Positions 1 to 12,500 of a DNA stretch of 64,000 bases are shown piece after piece. The notes beneath the pieces are model-generated. The model had not been told where the DNA came from and did not search any database. It was given only the letters and a program-made list of their open reading frames with translations. The stretch lies in assembly GCA_012845835.1 (NCBI GenBank), contig JABAKD010000026.1, forward strand, positions 7,458,493-7,522,492. The letters run 5' to 3'. The position numbers and the translations under genes are program-made. The stretch is from Undaria pinnatifida (Eukaryota > Sar > Phaeophyceae > Laminariales > Alariaceae). Position 1 is the first letter of the stretch. Each line of letters starts with the position of its first letter.

Positions 1-507
1 CCCACCGTGGTGAGATTTTGCATTTTCTTTGCAGAAAAGCGAGAAACAAAGAAGGATTAACCGCTGAGAGCGCCTAGCAGCGTGGGTAGGTACAATTCGA
101 CACGAGTCGACGAGGGAAGAAAATGTCGAATTATTCTCGCGATAAAAATGAAGGCACGTGCCGAAGTGGGGAGGGAGGAGGAGGGCCCGCTATATGACTC
201 CGGATCTGAGTGCAAGGACAATAAATGGGATGAAGAAGAAAAAAAAAGAACAAAGAAAAGAAAATCAGGGTGATATCAGGTCTGGACGGGATTAATGTGC
301 AAGTGGGACTACGATAATGTTAAGGTGACGCCTGATGGTCACCGCCAACCGCCTTATGCTCTAGCGTTCGACAGGTTTCACTTGGCGTGTGATTCCGTTT
401 CTATCAACCCTTACCGACATCGTTCGACATAATTGTCTCGTAACTCCATCTCCAAAAAAATGGACGCAGTTCTGAAGGAGTAAATGGTCGAGTTTGTTTT
501 TTCCCAC
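1..507. other. Left edge: intron of the EF-hand gene
   Basis: The donor of exon F (CAG then GTGGGA on the minus strand) lies at 508/507, so this stretch should be intronic. A purine-rich stretch near 165-270 yields an uninformative plus-strand ORF. I see no EF-hand coding sequence here; the next exon must lie outside the window. Confidence 0.5.
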
Positions 508-3500
508 CTGGAACAGTATCCTCATCTCCGCCTCCTTCAACCCTAGCCCCGCTTCCCCAACCACGGTCTTGAAACCCGACAGCGTCACCCTCCCACCCCC
601 CTGTCGGTCTGCCTCTCTAAAGCCTTTCAGCAGTCGAAACGCGCCACGAAGACCACCCGCAACAAGGCTGTGACGCGCGCGTCCCAACAGCGCGAGAATA
701 CCGGCCGGCGTGGTGACATCAGCCTGGTCTATCGCGTTTTGTTGTCCTAAGGGTGGAGTTCCGTCGGATTCGCCTTCCCGCTGAGGACCCCAAGCGTTTC
801 GTGGCAAGTTCCGGCCGGGGAGGAGCCTTGCGCCAATACTCCGGGTAATTTTCTTCCTGCCTTCTTGGACGCTGTTTTGGCCGCTGCAGTCGCCGTTGCA
901 AACCGGATTGTCACTTTTTCTATCGATGCCCCAGTTCGAAGAATTACCGGCGTCAGGGTTGGCAGCTCCGTTTCTTTCGTGCTTTTCGGTCGGGTCGACT
1001 TTATTGCGCGCCGTCGTGGTGTCCCAGTCGGAATAACAAGCGTCGGGCTTAAAGGTGCCGTTCCTTCCGTTTTTACTCCCAAAGTCGACGCGTTTTCGCA
1101 CTCTTATCTCGTCAAGGTTCGGGTCGCCGCTCCCATCGTTTTTTCCGGCGGGGTGGACTCTATTGCGCGCCATGATGGTCTCTTTTTGGCTTGGATTGCC
1201 GCCGCCTCTGGTTTGTTCATTGCCATGCCCCCACATTTGCCGGATATGTTGACAGAATGAGGCGTCGTCGGCGATCAGCGCTGACACGTTTGAGTTGTGC
1301 TCCAACCATTCCGCGCGAGTGATCCTTCCCGCAACGTGTCCGCCACCTTTTTCGTTAGAGGGGTGTGCGCGGGTAAGAATCTCGTCAGCACCACACTTTT
1401 ACCGTTTCTGGAGTATAGTTCTTTTTGTGAGCTATTTTTTGTTTTTTTTCATCCTCCGGCGGACGGAGAAAAATAAAGCTTGAGCTCACCACACTTCCAC
1501 GTATTTCCATGCATGTCGTGTGTCAATTGAACTCAAAGGCGTATTCGCAATCCAGCGCTGGCTGGTGTGTCTTTCAGTTGCCATGCTAGCGATAGCGCGA
1601 GCTGTCCCCACCGGCGGTCACCGCTAATACACTACTCAAGTAAACTAGGGGTTGGGTAGAGTTGGTCGGTTCAGAGAGACGTTGGGAGTCATGACCCGTT
1701 CGGGTTCGAGGCTCGTCAGCAACGAACTTTATCGTCTCTGGAGAATAGATCCTTGTGAGCTAAGGTAAAATTAGCTGGTTCTGAGAGGCCTTGAGAGTTA
1801 TTATCAGTGCTGAGGGGGTCGTCCCGGAAAATCATTGCGGGACGAGATCGGGTGCTTCGAACCCCCAAAAGAATGTATATTTTGCGCGGATTTAGTTAGT
1901 AGGGTAGGAAGAGTATATACCCTATGTAGGGTACTCGGGTACCACATCTGATCGTTTTTGCTTGCTGATACTCACTCGGGCATGTACCCGGGTATGTGCA
2001 GAGTATACAATGCCCTACTAAACACAACCCTTGATACTTATGTTCGTGAGAAGGAACTACCTACCCGTCGAGCTAGTTGAGTCATGCGATCGATGCAACT
2101 CGGCAGGCAGCTGACACACGTTACGGTGGACGGCGCGCCCATTCATTTATGAGAGCGCTCGCTTGAGGAGCCCAAAAAGAAGGGTTTGGTAAAGAAAATG
2201 AAAAAGGGAAACCCTATCGAACAATCCCACGGCCTGGGTGTACAAAACCAAACCAACCAGATCGAGAAAAACAAGAGACTGACGTTCCGACGATTTTGTT
2301 ATTGTTATTTGGTCAATAAACACCGTTGTTCAGAAACCCAAAACAGCCCAAAAGTGGAGCCCCCATCGTGGTAAACGCGAGTTCCCATCGTGGCAACCCT
2401 CACCGAGATAATGATTTTAGCCTAAAGGCTCCTTATTTGAGGAATGGTGTTTCCTACACTAGCTTGAGTACAACAGCCGCCGGACTTTTTGTTGTCTCGT
2501 AACTGTTTTGGCTAAGTTTTCTCGCGGGGCTGTTTATTATGATCGGGCCGGACCGGTAGTGTAGCCCAACAGGTAGTGCTTCGTGATGGTAGTGCTTCGT
2601 GATGGATACGACTGCCCCTCTCGGTCACAGAGCTGTGTTGAAGACACCTCGAGGACGGTAGACAAAGTTGTCGTGGTGTGAGGACGTACGTTAGTGAGCG
2701 TCGATGGTGATAGTTAACCCGTATAGGACCCCACTCACGTTTTTTGGGGGAAAACACTTGTGATTGGTGTGTTGCGGTAGTAGAAGGGCTACTGCTACGT
2801 TTAAATTGATCTACGTACATGGAGAGGCTATAGATCTGGTCTGAAACCGTGTCATAGTTGACGCGGAACCATCGGGTGACAGTTGGCATGTACAGACCCT
2901 CTATGGTAGATAGGTGTGCGTAGTCTGTCACGATCTATGCGTGGATCCTCGATAGGCGAGCATCCCACATCGACTTACTCGTCCCATAGTAGTGTATGAT
3001 ATTCCTTGCCTTGTGTTCGGAGCAGGGAGCAACCGGAGAGATGAATGCATGAAGCACCACGAACCATAAGGAGACAGCTACCCGGCGCTGTCTACCCCTG
3101 TGCTTCCTCGGGGGTGCTCTGGCAAGTTACGTGGCACCTAATGGGGGTTTCATGTGCGCTCCCTGTATTTCAGCGCATATTAACTTCTTCGGCAATGCAC
3201 CCACGTTTTTGGGGAAAAAACTACTTGGGGTTAGTGTGGACGGGTAAACCCCTTTGGGACTTGATTTTATTTTGATTATAGTACAGACATAAAACAAAGT
3301 ATAAGCGTGTTCTTGTCATGGTGCGAGCGTGCAGCACACGGCGGTACAAGCTATATGCGCATGCGTGGCATACAGGTACTTCGCATTGGAGTTCGGCAGC
3401 AGTAGCATCGTCGTCGCCCAGATTCATGTAGCAGCCCGCGTTGCTTCGATTGGAGGATGCTGTGATCGTCAGCTTCGTTCGTCATCTATTTTCTCTCAAC

Positions 3501-6500
3501 TCCCACAAGGATCAAGTCTGATATGTCCTTGCCCTCCCAAAATATCTCACCACTCGAAATTGTAGGGGCTATGCGGGTCGTTTACAGCTTTGAAGCTAAT
3601 GGCGACCGTGTATGAGTTCATGGAGCCCGACCAAAAGTCGAAAGTTAGTCGGCGATCGATAGCCTCGCGACGTTTAGTAGTGAGCGCCGTGGCACTGCAA
3701 AAAATACCTACATTACGTGCGTCTTGGAGCTGGGTTGCCTGTGCAAGCTGGACAAGACAGCGTTATCTCTGGTTTTCGATTATTTTGGCTGGAGATGCAG
3801 GGCAGCAACTGCAAACGAGCTGTGTATGTGGCGTGACGGTAGCCAGCGCGTGCTATGCAACAGGTGCACCTATTTTGTTTTTGCTCCCCCCCGCTTGTGT
3901 AGCTTTGAACCTCATTCACAACCTGATTTATTGCAAAAACAAGGGCGCAATCCGATGAACTGTCCCATGGCCTGGGTAAGCAACGAACGATATTGATATC
4001 GATATTGATATTGATATTATAGCTATTATAGCTATTATAGTAAAGCATTCCAACAAATAACGAGTGGGAGCCTCAGCTGGGAAGTCTCAACAGTGCTTGC
4101 AACAAGTGTATTGTTGAAAAAAGGCTACCCCTGACACATGCTACACATGCTACACATGCGACGCATGCTACACATGCTACACATGCGACACATGCTACAC
4201 ATGCTACACATGCTACACATGCTACACATGCTACACATGCTACACATGCTACACATGCTACACATGCTACACATGCGACACATGCTACACATGCTACACA
4301 TGCGACACATGCTACTCATGCTACACATGCTACACATGCTACACATGCTACACATGCTACACATGCTACACATGCGACACATGCTACTCATGCTACTCAT
4401 GCTACACATGCTACACATGCGACACATGCTACTCATGCTACACATGCTACACATGCTACACATGCTACACATGCGACACATGCTACTCATGCTACACATG
4501 CTACCACGGTAGAGGTGGTCAACCATGTGTGTTCTGAGGCTCCTGACCCTGACCCGAAAAAACGATTTTGACACAAAAGAAGGCGCAACTCCATGTACAA
4601 CCCCATGGTTTAGGTATACAAAGAAAAAAAATGAGAAAAAAAGAAAAAGGACGTATTGCGACAACTTTGGCCTCGTCTCCCGGGACACGTTTTTTGCCCA
4701 AAAGTGATACCTCTATCGTATCGCGCGTCCCCTATCTACCTACCTTCAAACGCCTGCAGGAATTCCGAAAAGGCCTCTTGCTGCGTTCTCGCTCCCGACA
4801 CAACGTCTGGGTGTGCTTCGGCTCGGTAAAGCTGCGCTAAAATCGCAGGTTCGAGCGTTTGACAGTCGTTACCGCCATCATTATTACCGCCGACATCATC
4901 ACCGCCACCGCCGCCGCCACCGAAGAGAAGCGAGTCGAATATCTCGTTGACTGCAAGTTCACGGGGCTTGTTCATCTCGCCGCGTACCGCACGTAAGGCG
5001 TCTGCCACGCGGATGGTTCCCGCCCCCCGGCGGTCTAGATACCGAAATGCTTGGCTCATCTCGTCGGCCTGCGTGATACATCATGACATGCCATAGACGC
5101 GAGTGCCACCATAAGCAAGACTCTATGACACCAAAACATACATGCAGGAGTGTTATATCGAGGGAACCTCCATGGCTCTATGGCATAGTCTACAGGAGTG
5201 CTAGAGTATAGGAATCTCTAGGACATACATGAGGCGTCGATGGTAGGACACGGGTTCGAAAAATAGACGCAAAAAATGTTGTGGTGCAAGTTTGAACAAA
5301 TAAATCAAACGGTTGCGAAACCCTCGGCGGCAGCAATAACGAAACTTCCTACCACGTTTGATTCTACATGGCACATGTGCAGAAGTGTGGTGCGCTTATG
5401 CTCCATTTTTACCCATCCGTCGGAGGTCAATAAATAAACAAGTAATAAACGGTATGTAGCTCTTGCTAGGAACTCGGGCTGGTGGATATTTGTAATTTTC
5501 GTCAATCCAACCCAACCCAACCCAACCCAACCCAACCCAACCCAACCCAACCCAACCCAACCCAACCCAACCCAACCCAACCCAACCCAACCCAACCCAA
5601 CCCAACCCAACCCGACCCAACCCAACCCGACCCGACCCGATCCAACCCAACCCAACCCAACCCAACCCAACCCAAACCAAACCAACCCAACCCAACCCAA
5701 CCCAACCCAACCCAACCCAACCCAACCGAACCCAACCCAACCCAACCCAACCCAACCCAACCCAACCCAACCCAACCCAACCCAACCCAACCCAACCCAA
5801 CCCAACCCAACCCAACCCAACCCAACCCAACCCAACCCAACCCAACCCAACCCAACCCAACCCGACCCAACCCAACCCAACCCAACCCAACCCAACCCAA
5901 CCCAACCCAACCCAACCCAACCCAACCCAACCCAACCCAACCCGACCCAACCCAACCCAACCCAACCCAACCCAACCCAACCCAACCCAACCCAACCCAA
6001 CCCAACCCAACCCAACCCAACCCAACCCAACCCAACCCAACCCAACCCAACCCAACCCAACCCAACCCAACCCAACCCAACCCAACCCAACCCAACCCGA
6101 CCCAACCCAACCCAACCCAACCCAACCCAACCCAACCCAACCCAACCCAACCCAAACCAACGCAACCCAACCCAATACAAACCAACGCAACCCAACCCAA
6201 CCCAACCCAACCCAACCCCACCCAACCCAACCCAACCCAACCCAACCCAACCCAACCCAACCCAAACCAACGCAACCCAACCCGACCCAAACCAACCCAA
6301 CCCAACCCAACCCAACCCAACCCAACCCAACCCAACCCAACCCAACCCAAACCAAACCAAACCAACCCAAGCCAAACCAACCCAAACCAAACCAACGCAA
6401 ACCTAACCGAGCAAACCCAACCCACAACAACCCAACCCAATCCAACACAAAATAAGAGTTCTTACCGTAAGCTCGACACCCGCTGCATCAGCAGCGGAGC

Positions 6501-9500
6501 GAAACGCCTCCTGGTCAATTTCGTGGACGTTTCCAACTCCAATAACGGTGGCATCTCGAACGCCTCGGCAGAAACTCGCCACCCCCGGCAGACCGCGGGC
6601 CAGAATTTGAGAACGGAGGTTCGCGACGAGACCCCCTGCACCGCCGAGGGTGTGTAAAGCGACGTCGCGAGCGACCGGGGGGGTCCACACGACAACGATC
6701 GCGTCCCTGGTGTGGCACGGGGGTTGAGTATGCAGGTCTAGAAATGTTGGGTTCGAGACCGACTTCGACTTCATGACGGTTTGCCCGAGCAAAGAGGAAC
6801 TATCACCGGAGGGTCAGTAGGGACTACTGTACGGTCAGTAGAGACTACTGTACCGTCAGTAGGGACTGGTGTAAATATTTTTGAAGTGGAATGAGGTGTG
6901 GGTGTCAAGTCTATTCACCGCTATCAATGGGCCACATAATCACCTGGACTGTTGTAGTACAGCGTTATTTAGAAACGGTGTGATAGCGTCTCGAGACCCA
7001 TGAGTTGACGAGTGCGACGATAGGTGTAGTCGTACCAATTTTTGGCCAATGCAGTTCTGAATATATTATACTCGACTAACAGTAATGGCCACATTACCCA
7101 ACAATGTTGGAGACTGATTCTACGATAGCCCCGCCCCAAAACCAGGTGTTTTCCTTAACGGGTGTTTCATGGCTGCTCGACACGAAGAAGGGTGCTATAA
7201 AACAAATATTTCAACACGTTTTCTTGCTTGCAAAGGACTATCGCACGATGAGGTCGGGGTGGGTGGCAAGGGGCACCGTATTTCAGGAGACTCGGCCGCG
7301 AGCTGGTTTCAAAACCAGCGATTTCAGTAAAGAAAAGCTGGGGGGGCTACCGTAGTAAGACTCATGCTACGGTAGAGGCATACCAGGTATACCGTTTTTT
7401 GGCGAAAGAAGTTTATGAATGGCGGGGCTTGTTAACCTACCGGCAGTGATAACATTCACAATACTAATGCAATCGTCGGAATGGCGTTATGGTTCCGCGA
7501 TATGTTTCGTTGTACAACTGGGGTGGCAGTTTGGGCTAGGTCATCGGGTAGCATTTTTATTGCCATACAAATAAGTTTTTGGGTGGGATGCAGAGCTCCT
7601 CAATTCATCATGTTGCACCCCCCCCCCGGAGCATGCGTCGAATGCTCTTCGCGTTTTACTATACTATTCATCATTGTCATATACCTAATAGTACCTACTG
7701 TAACAATTGATAGTAGCTGAGTCATGTCATGGGATTGTTATTCTATTATCGGGTTGCACGTTCCCTTTAGCTCTTGACGAGAGGGTCCTACTATTAAATT
7801 AGGTGCTAGAGTCTGTTGGTTCCATTATTATCTTATCAGCTCCACCGACTAATCATCTGTTAGATATTGCTCTCCAGGGTTTTTCCGAAATAATATGTTT
7901 GGTTGAGTTGCGTACATCGCACTACCCAGTACTTATCGCGCTTACAGCAGTCACTACTCACTCTTCACCTTTTATGGCATTGTTCTCCGGGGCTCTCCCG
8001 AAAGCACATGCTGTGTTGAGTTATGTAGAACTACCCACCGTCTTAGCTACAGTTTGCAGTGGTCGCGTGTCCAAAGCTCTCTCAATCTCGCCCAAGAAGA
8101 CGACTTTGAGAAAAATGAAAAAGTAAACGGGTCAACAACCACGGCCTTTTCGGCGAGAAGAGTCATCCAAGAGTCATCCATGAGTCAACCATAGTAGTCC
8201 CACGGTACCTAGTACCGGTAGGAGTTCCACTTATTGGGCGCACAGTTTCTCATACTGTTACGGTTGACCTCCTGTCCTCAACTGACTAACCACCGGCTTG
8301 TGTAGTAATCTAATCTTTAGGGAATTGTTTTGTAGGACTACTATTAGTACAGCGGAGAAAGGTTGATCGGGTTGCATGAACGAATCTGACATCTTCGAAG
8401 TCATGCTTCGGGTGATGATGGTGATGATGGATGACGGGGATGGCGAGGTATCGATCTCCTCGTGTTAGGAGCTCAGAAGTTTCTTAGAATCTGCTGCACC
8501 GCTGCCGCGGGAAGACTCTCTTTGTAATATCACTAGCACTTGGTGTACACCTAACGTAGCACGACTCTGGAACATCGCCATGAAACACACCTCTGTATCT
8601 CTGTACCCCCACCTGAAATCCTCATCGCTTGTGAAGGCCGTGAGGGAGCAGTAAAAATCCAGAAAGGCAGGGAACGACAGCATGCCTCCAACGCTGTACA
8701 AACCCGCGCTTGTGACGTCCGACAGAGTCTGGAGAAAGTCTTGCTGTACCTCCGCGGACGATTTCACTCCTCGTCTAACGTCCGGGTGATTGGCAGCTTG
8801 GTAACAGGCGAGCACCTGGTGTCATAGCGGGTGGGGCGGGGCGCGCCGCGTGCATTGAGTGCCCGGCAGCTGGAAGGAAGGCGAGCGCGCCGAAAAGTTG
8901 CTGTTCTCTTTGCTACCCTGCGAGAAGTTCTTAACGTTTTAGTCTAATCATGATTCTGCAAAGAATGTCCCGCGTCTACTCAAAATCCGAAGCAGGTTGC
9001 CATCGTAAAAATGAAAAGTTGGGTGCAGTTGATTGACTGCTTAGCTCCTTAGAACCGCGAAAAACATCCTCCACTAATAAAAAACAGCTTGTAACCCAAA
9101 TAGGCAAGCGCTGGTTAGAAAGGGGCCGACCTTTTCCGTTCGTTCTCGCACAAACCTGGGCCCCCCGGAAAACAAACGCTGTCTCCAAGCTTAATAGTCT
9201 AGGCTATACACGTAGGCGCTTGCCTTGTACCTCATTCACTCGAAACTTGTTCACGCTTGGAGTTCGCCGCTCCCCCCGCCCGCCGTTTTTCTTCCGCGCG
9301 AACCGTGTTACTAATTCAAACTGTTACTATCAACAGCAGTATGTCCTCTAAAACGTGTGCAGCGCGCGATTCCTTGTTGGATACAACGGTATATAGTCTA
9401 CATCTTTTTCGGGGTTTTAGCCAAAATCTGACACATCATACCTTTGTTATGGAGAGTCCCGCCCTGGTTCCCACAGCGTACGTGTCACACGATGCCAGAA

Positions 9501-12500
9501 TAGTTGTCAGCTTCAGTTGGTCATGACGACCATTCTGTGTGCCGTGCCTTTTTTAGAGCCCAACCCCATGAATCTAATAATGTGATCTCTAGAGAGCTGC
9601 ACCGACCTTTAAGACGACAAACTTACTTGAAATTAGGAAGGGACAATTTTGTCCAGTTGCCAAGGTACGGCCTTGAAAGGCCTGTAATTATCTGATTTCA
9701 TAGATAATTGGCCGTTCTTGTATGACAGGTTGGCGTTTTCTATTCGGGATAGCCAGGAAATAAATGCAATCGAGACATGCGCCTCGAGTTGCCAGATGCA
9801 TTCCGGAATCGTTCCACGGTAGCTCCCCCAACGATTATTTAACGAAATCACCGGTTTTGAAACCAGCTCCCGGCCGTGTCCCCTAAAATACGGTGCCCCT
9901 TGCCACCCCGGCGTCATTTTTTTGTAGTCCTTCCTTTGCAAACAAAACAATACGTGAAGAAGTTCTTGTGATGGCATCCTTCCTCGTGCCGAGCAGCCAT
10001 GAAACGTTCGTTACATAAAATCGCTGGTTTTGGGGGAGGGGTATCGTGGAATCAGTCTCCGGGGCTGTGTGGACATAGTGAAGCTGCTTCTTTACTACGA
10101 CACGGCTAACAAAGTGAGTACTCGTCGAGAACCTGCTCAATAGGCAGACCTGCAGGAGACACCCTGTGTCCCCGCCCAATACCTCAACAATATGGCGTCG
10201 TCGGCAGGACTGAAACCTCAACACAGTAACGAAAGGGTCAACGCTCAAGGATGTAATCCCACTCGCGAAAAACATCTACTCCTGCTCGAATTTTGTAGCG
10301 TGAACGACAAGACACGTATGAACGAGTGCTGTGCACCGACCACACTGCAGAGCGCGCGCTTACCTCGTTGTAACTCAGCAAGCCATCTCGGTCCTGGTCA
10401 ATCATGTCAAACACTGCTCGAGCCAGGGCCACCCTTTGACGGCTCGTTGGTGTTCGCAGCGCTCGCAGGATCTGTCCTTGGCGGGAGGGGCGTAATAACA
10501 CATCGCGGACAAGTTTTCGTTTGAAACTGCATCATCAGCTTTCTTAGGGAGCATAATACTTGAGGTTGGTGGGGGATACACTTTTGCAGTACCAGGTAGT
10601 AAATACCCTATTTAATAGTATCCCACACTTCGTAGTTCCAAGTAGTTTTGCCCCAAAGCGCGGGTGGAGTCCTCAAGTGGGTCACGTATGATTTCCTATG
10701 AGCTCATCCAGAAGGTGCTAACCCTTTTAGTATAGACTAGTTGATTAAAGTATACTAAAAACGACGATGGCGATATTTACAAGCGTGTAGTGTTAACATA
10801 CGGCCTCGAAAGGCCTGTAGTTATCCGAATTTGAGATAATTTGGATGGGTTTCGTATGATAAGGTTGGCGTTTTATATTTGGGAAAGTTAGGAAATAGAT
10901 CGGAGGCACGCGCCTCCGATCTCAGAAGCTATCCCGGGCTCTGGTGGAAACGAATAAAGCTACATCTCTACGAAGGAAACGAACGTGAGTAACTCTCCGA
11001 GGACCTGCTCAATTGGCAGACCTGCAGGGGGCACTCTTTGTCCCCACCTTTAATTTAAAATGTGGCGTCGACAGCAGAAAACGAACCTGCGCGTGAAATC
11101 ACAATGGAGACAAAACACGCTCACTCCCCGCAGCGGTGGGCACAAGTACGCGAAACTCCCGACTGAAATTAGAAAAAGGCATGCCGTTACACATTCCAAG
11201 AGTATGCAACTTAGTGTAGCCTTCCATTGAGAAGCCACCCGAGAGGGAGCAAAGGTTGTGGGCTCGATGGAAAGCAAAAGCAAAATCGCGACGAAAAAAA
11301 GTCGGAGAGATTGAAGGAACGCTGCCAAAATAGCATATCAAGCTCGTCTGTGGCGTCATGTGGCGTCGACGAGCTTGATATGCCATTGTGGCAGCGTTCC
11401 TCCAATCTCTCCGATTTTTTTTTCGTCGCGATTTTGCTTTTGCTTTCCATCGAGCCCACAACCTCTGCTCCCTCTCGGGTGGCTTCTCAATGAAGGGCTA
11501 CACGAAATTGCATACTTTTGGAATGTGCAACGGCATGCCTTTTTCTAATTTCAGTGGGGAGTTTCGCGCACTTGTGCCGACTGCTACGGGGAGTGAGCGT
11601 GTTTTGTCTCCGGGGAAGGATGTGGTGTTGGAGGTGGCTCGGGTGGCGGCGATTGAGCAATTTCCGGCTCTCCTGCCTGCGTTGTACCCTGGTCCGAAGG
11701 CAACGGAACCGCGGCCATACGCCTCGTTGGATGCTATGTGGCGGGCTTTTAGTGAAAAATATGACACGTGCCGTCAACGGCGAAACGTTTTCTTTTCTCT
11801 CCCTGTTTCTTCGACGGGAGCGCGGTCATACGCCCCGTCGGGGCCCCGGCCCGCCGATCATGGGCGCGGCCGGGGCCGAGTGCCGTCCCAGCCGCTTTCG
11901 TGGCAGACGGGATCGAGCCATCATTCAACTGTCACGCCCATCGATGATTCATCTGACCCTTGGCTTGACCACACATCGAACTGCTGGCCACTAGAAGAGC
12001 ATCATTATGCAGAAGTTTTCGCCGCCAAGGCCTCGTTTAAGACAGACGACCATCCCCTTTGGAGCGGCCTCTTTGCATTCCGCTAATGCCCTCCGAGAAA
12101 ACCGGGGGCTTTGCCTCAACTGCCACGAAGACAACCATTCCATCAAGCATTGTAGGCATCCTTTAATTACTGCGAGTGGCTGCTTGAACCCTGAACTTGG
12201 CCAACTTGACGACGATGACGCACACTGACGTTGACACACACGCATGGTCTGCTACCGCCGAGACGACAAATCTTCTCGCCCGAACAACCACAAGAAAAAT
12301 CGTCGCCATCTTTCAGGATCAGGGCCAGATAAACTGTCACAACGATACCACATACACGTCGGATCACCATGGTGGTATCCTGCGCTCGCCCGCCTCTTCT
12401 GCCCCCGCTCTTGCTCCTCGAATGCGCTTTGGAGCCGCCCACAAAACGGGCGAAAATTTATTTGCGCGCCAACCTGGCACATTCCGTAACGGCAATCGAC

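Larger units (their letters stand above)
6738..8550. other. Intron C-D of the EF-hand gene
   Basis: This contains a short direct repeat (ACGGTCAGTAG.GACTACTGTA type, about 6810-6870), the plus-oriented R1 element, one TACCAGGTA at 7381 and the start of an R2 copy. No further exon was found. Confidence 0.45.

Noticed and set aside
4125-4688. Minus-strand 187-codon ORF of CSM/CRM repeats
   Set aside because: A direct reading of the 9-bp minisatellite with no start or splice support.
5305-6657. Several ORFs over 300 codons on both strands
   Set aside because: All are translations of the CCCAA pentanucleotide array; a 5-bp unit without stops opens many frames.
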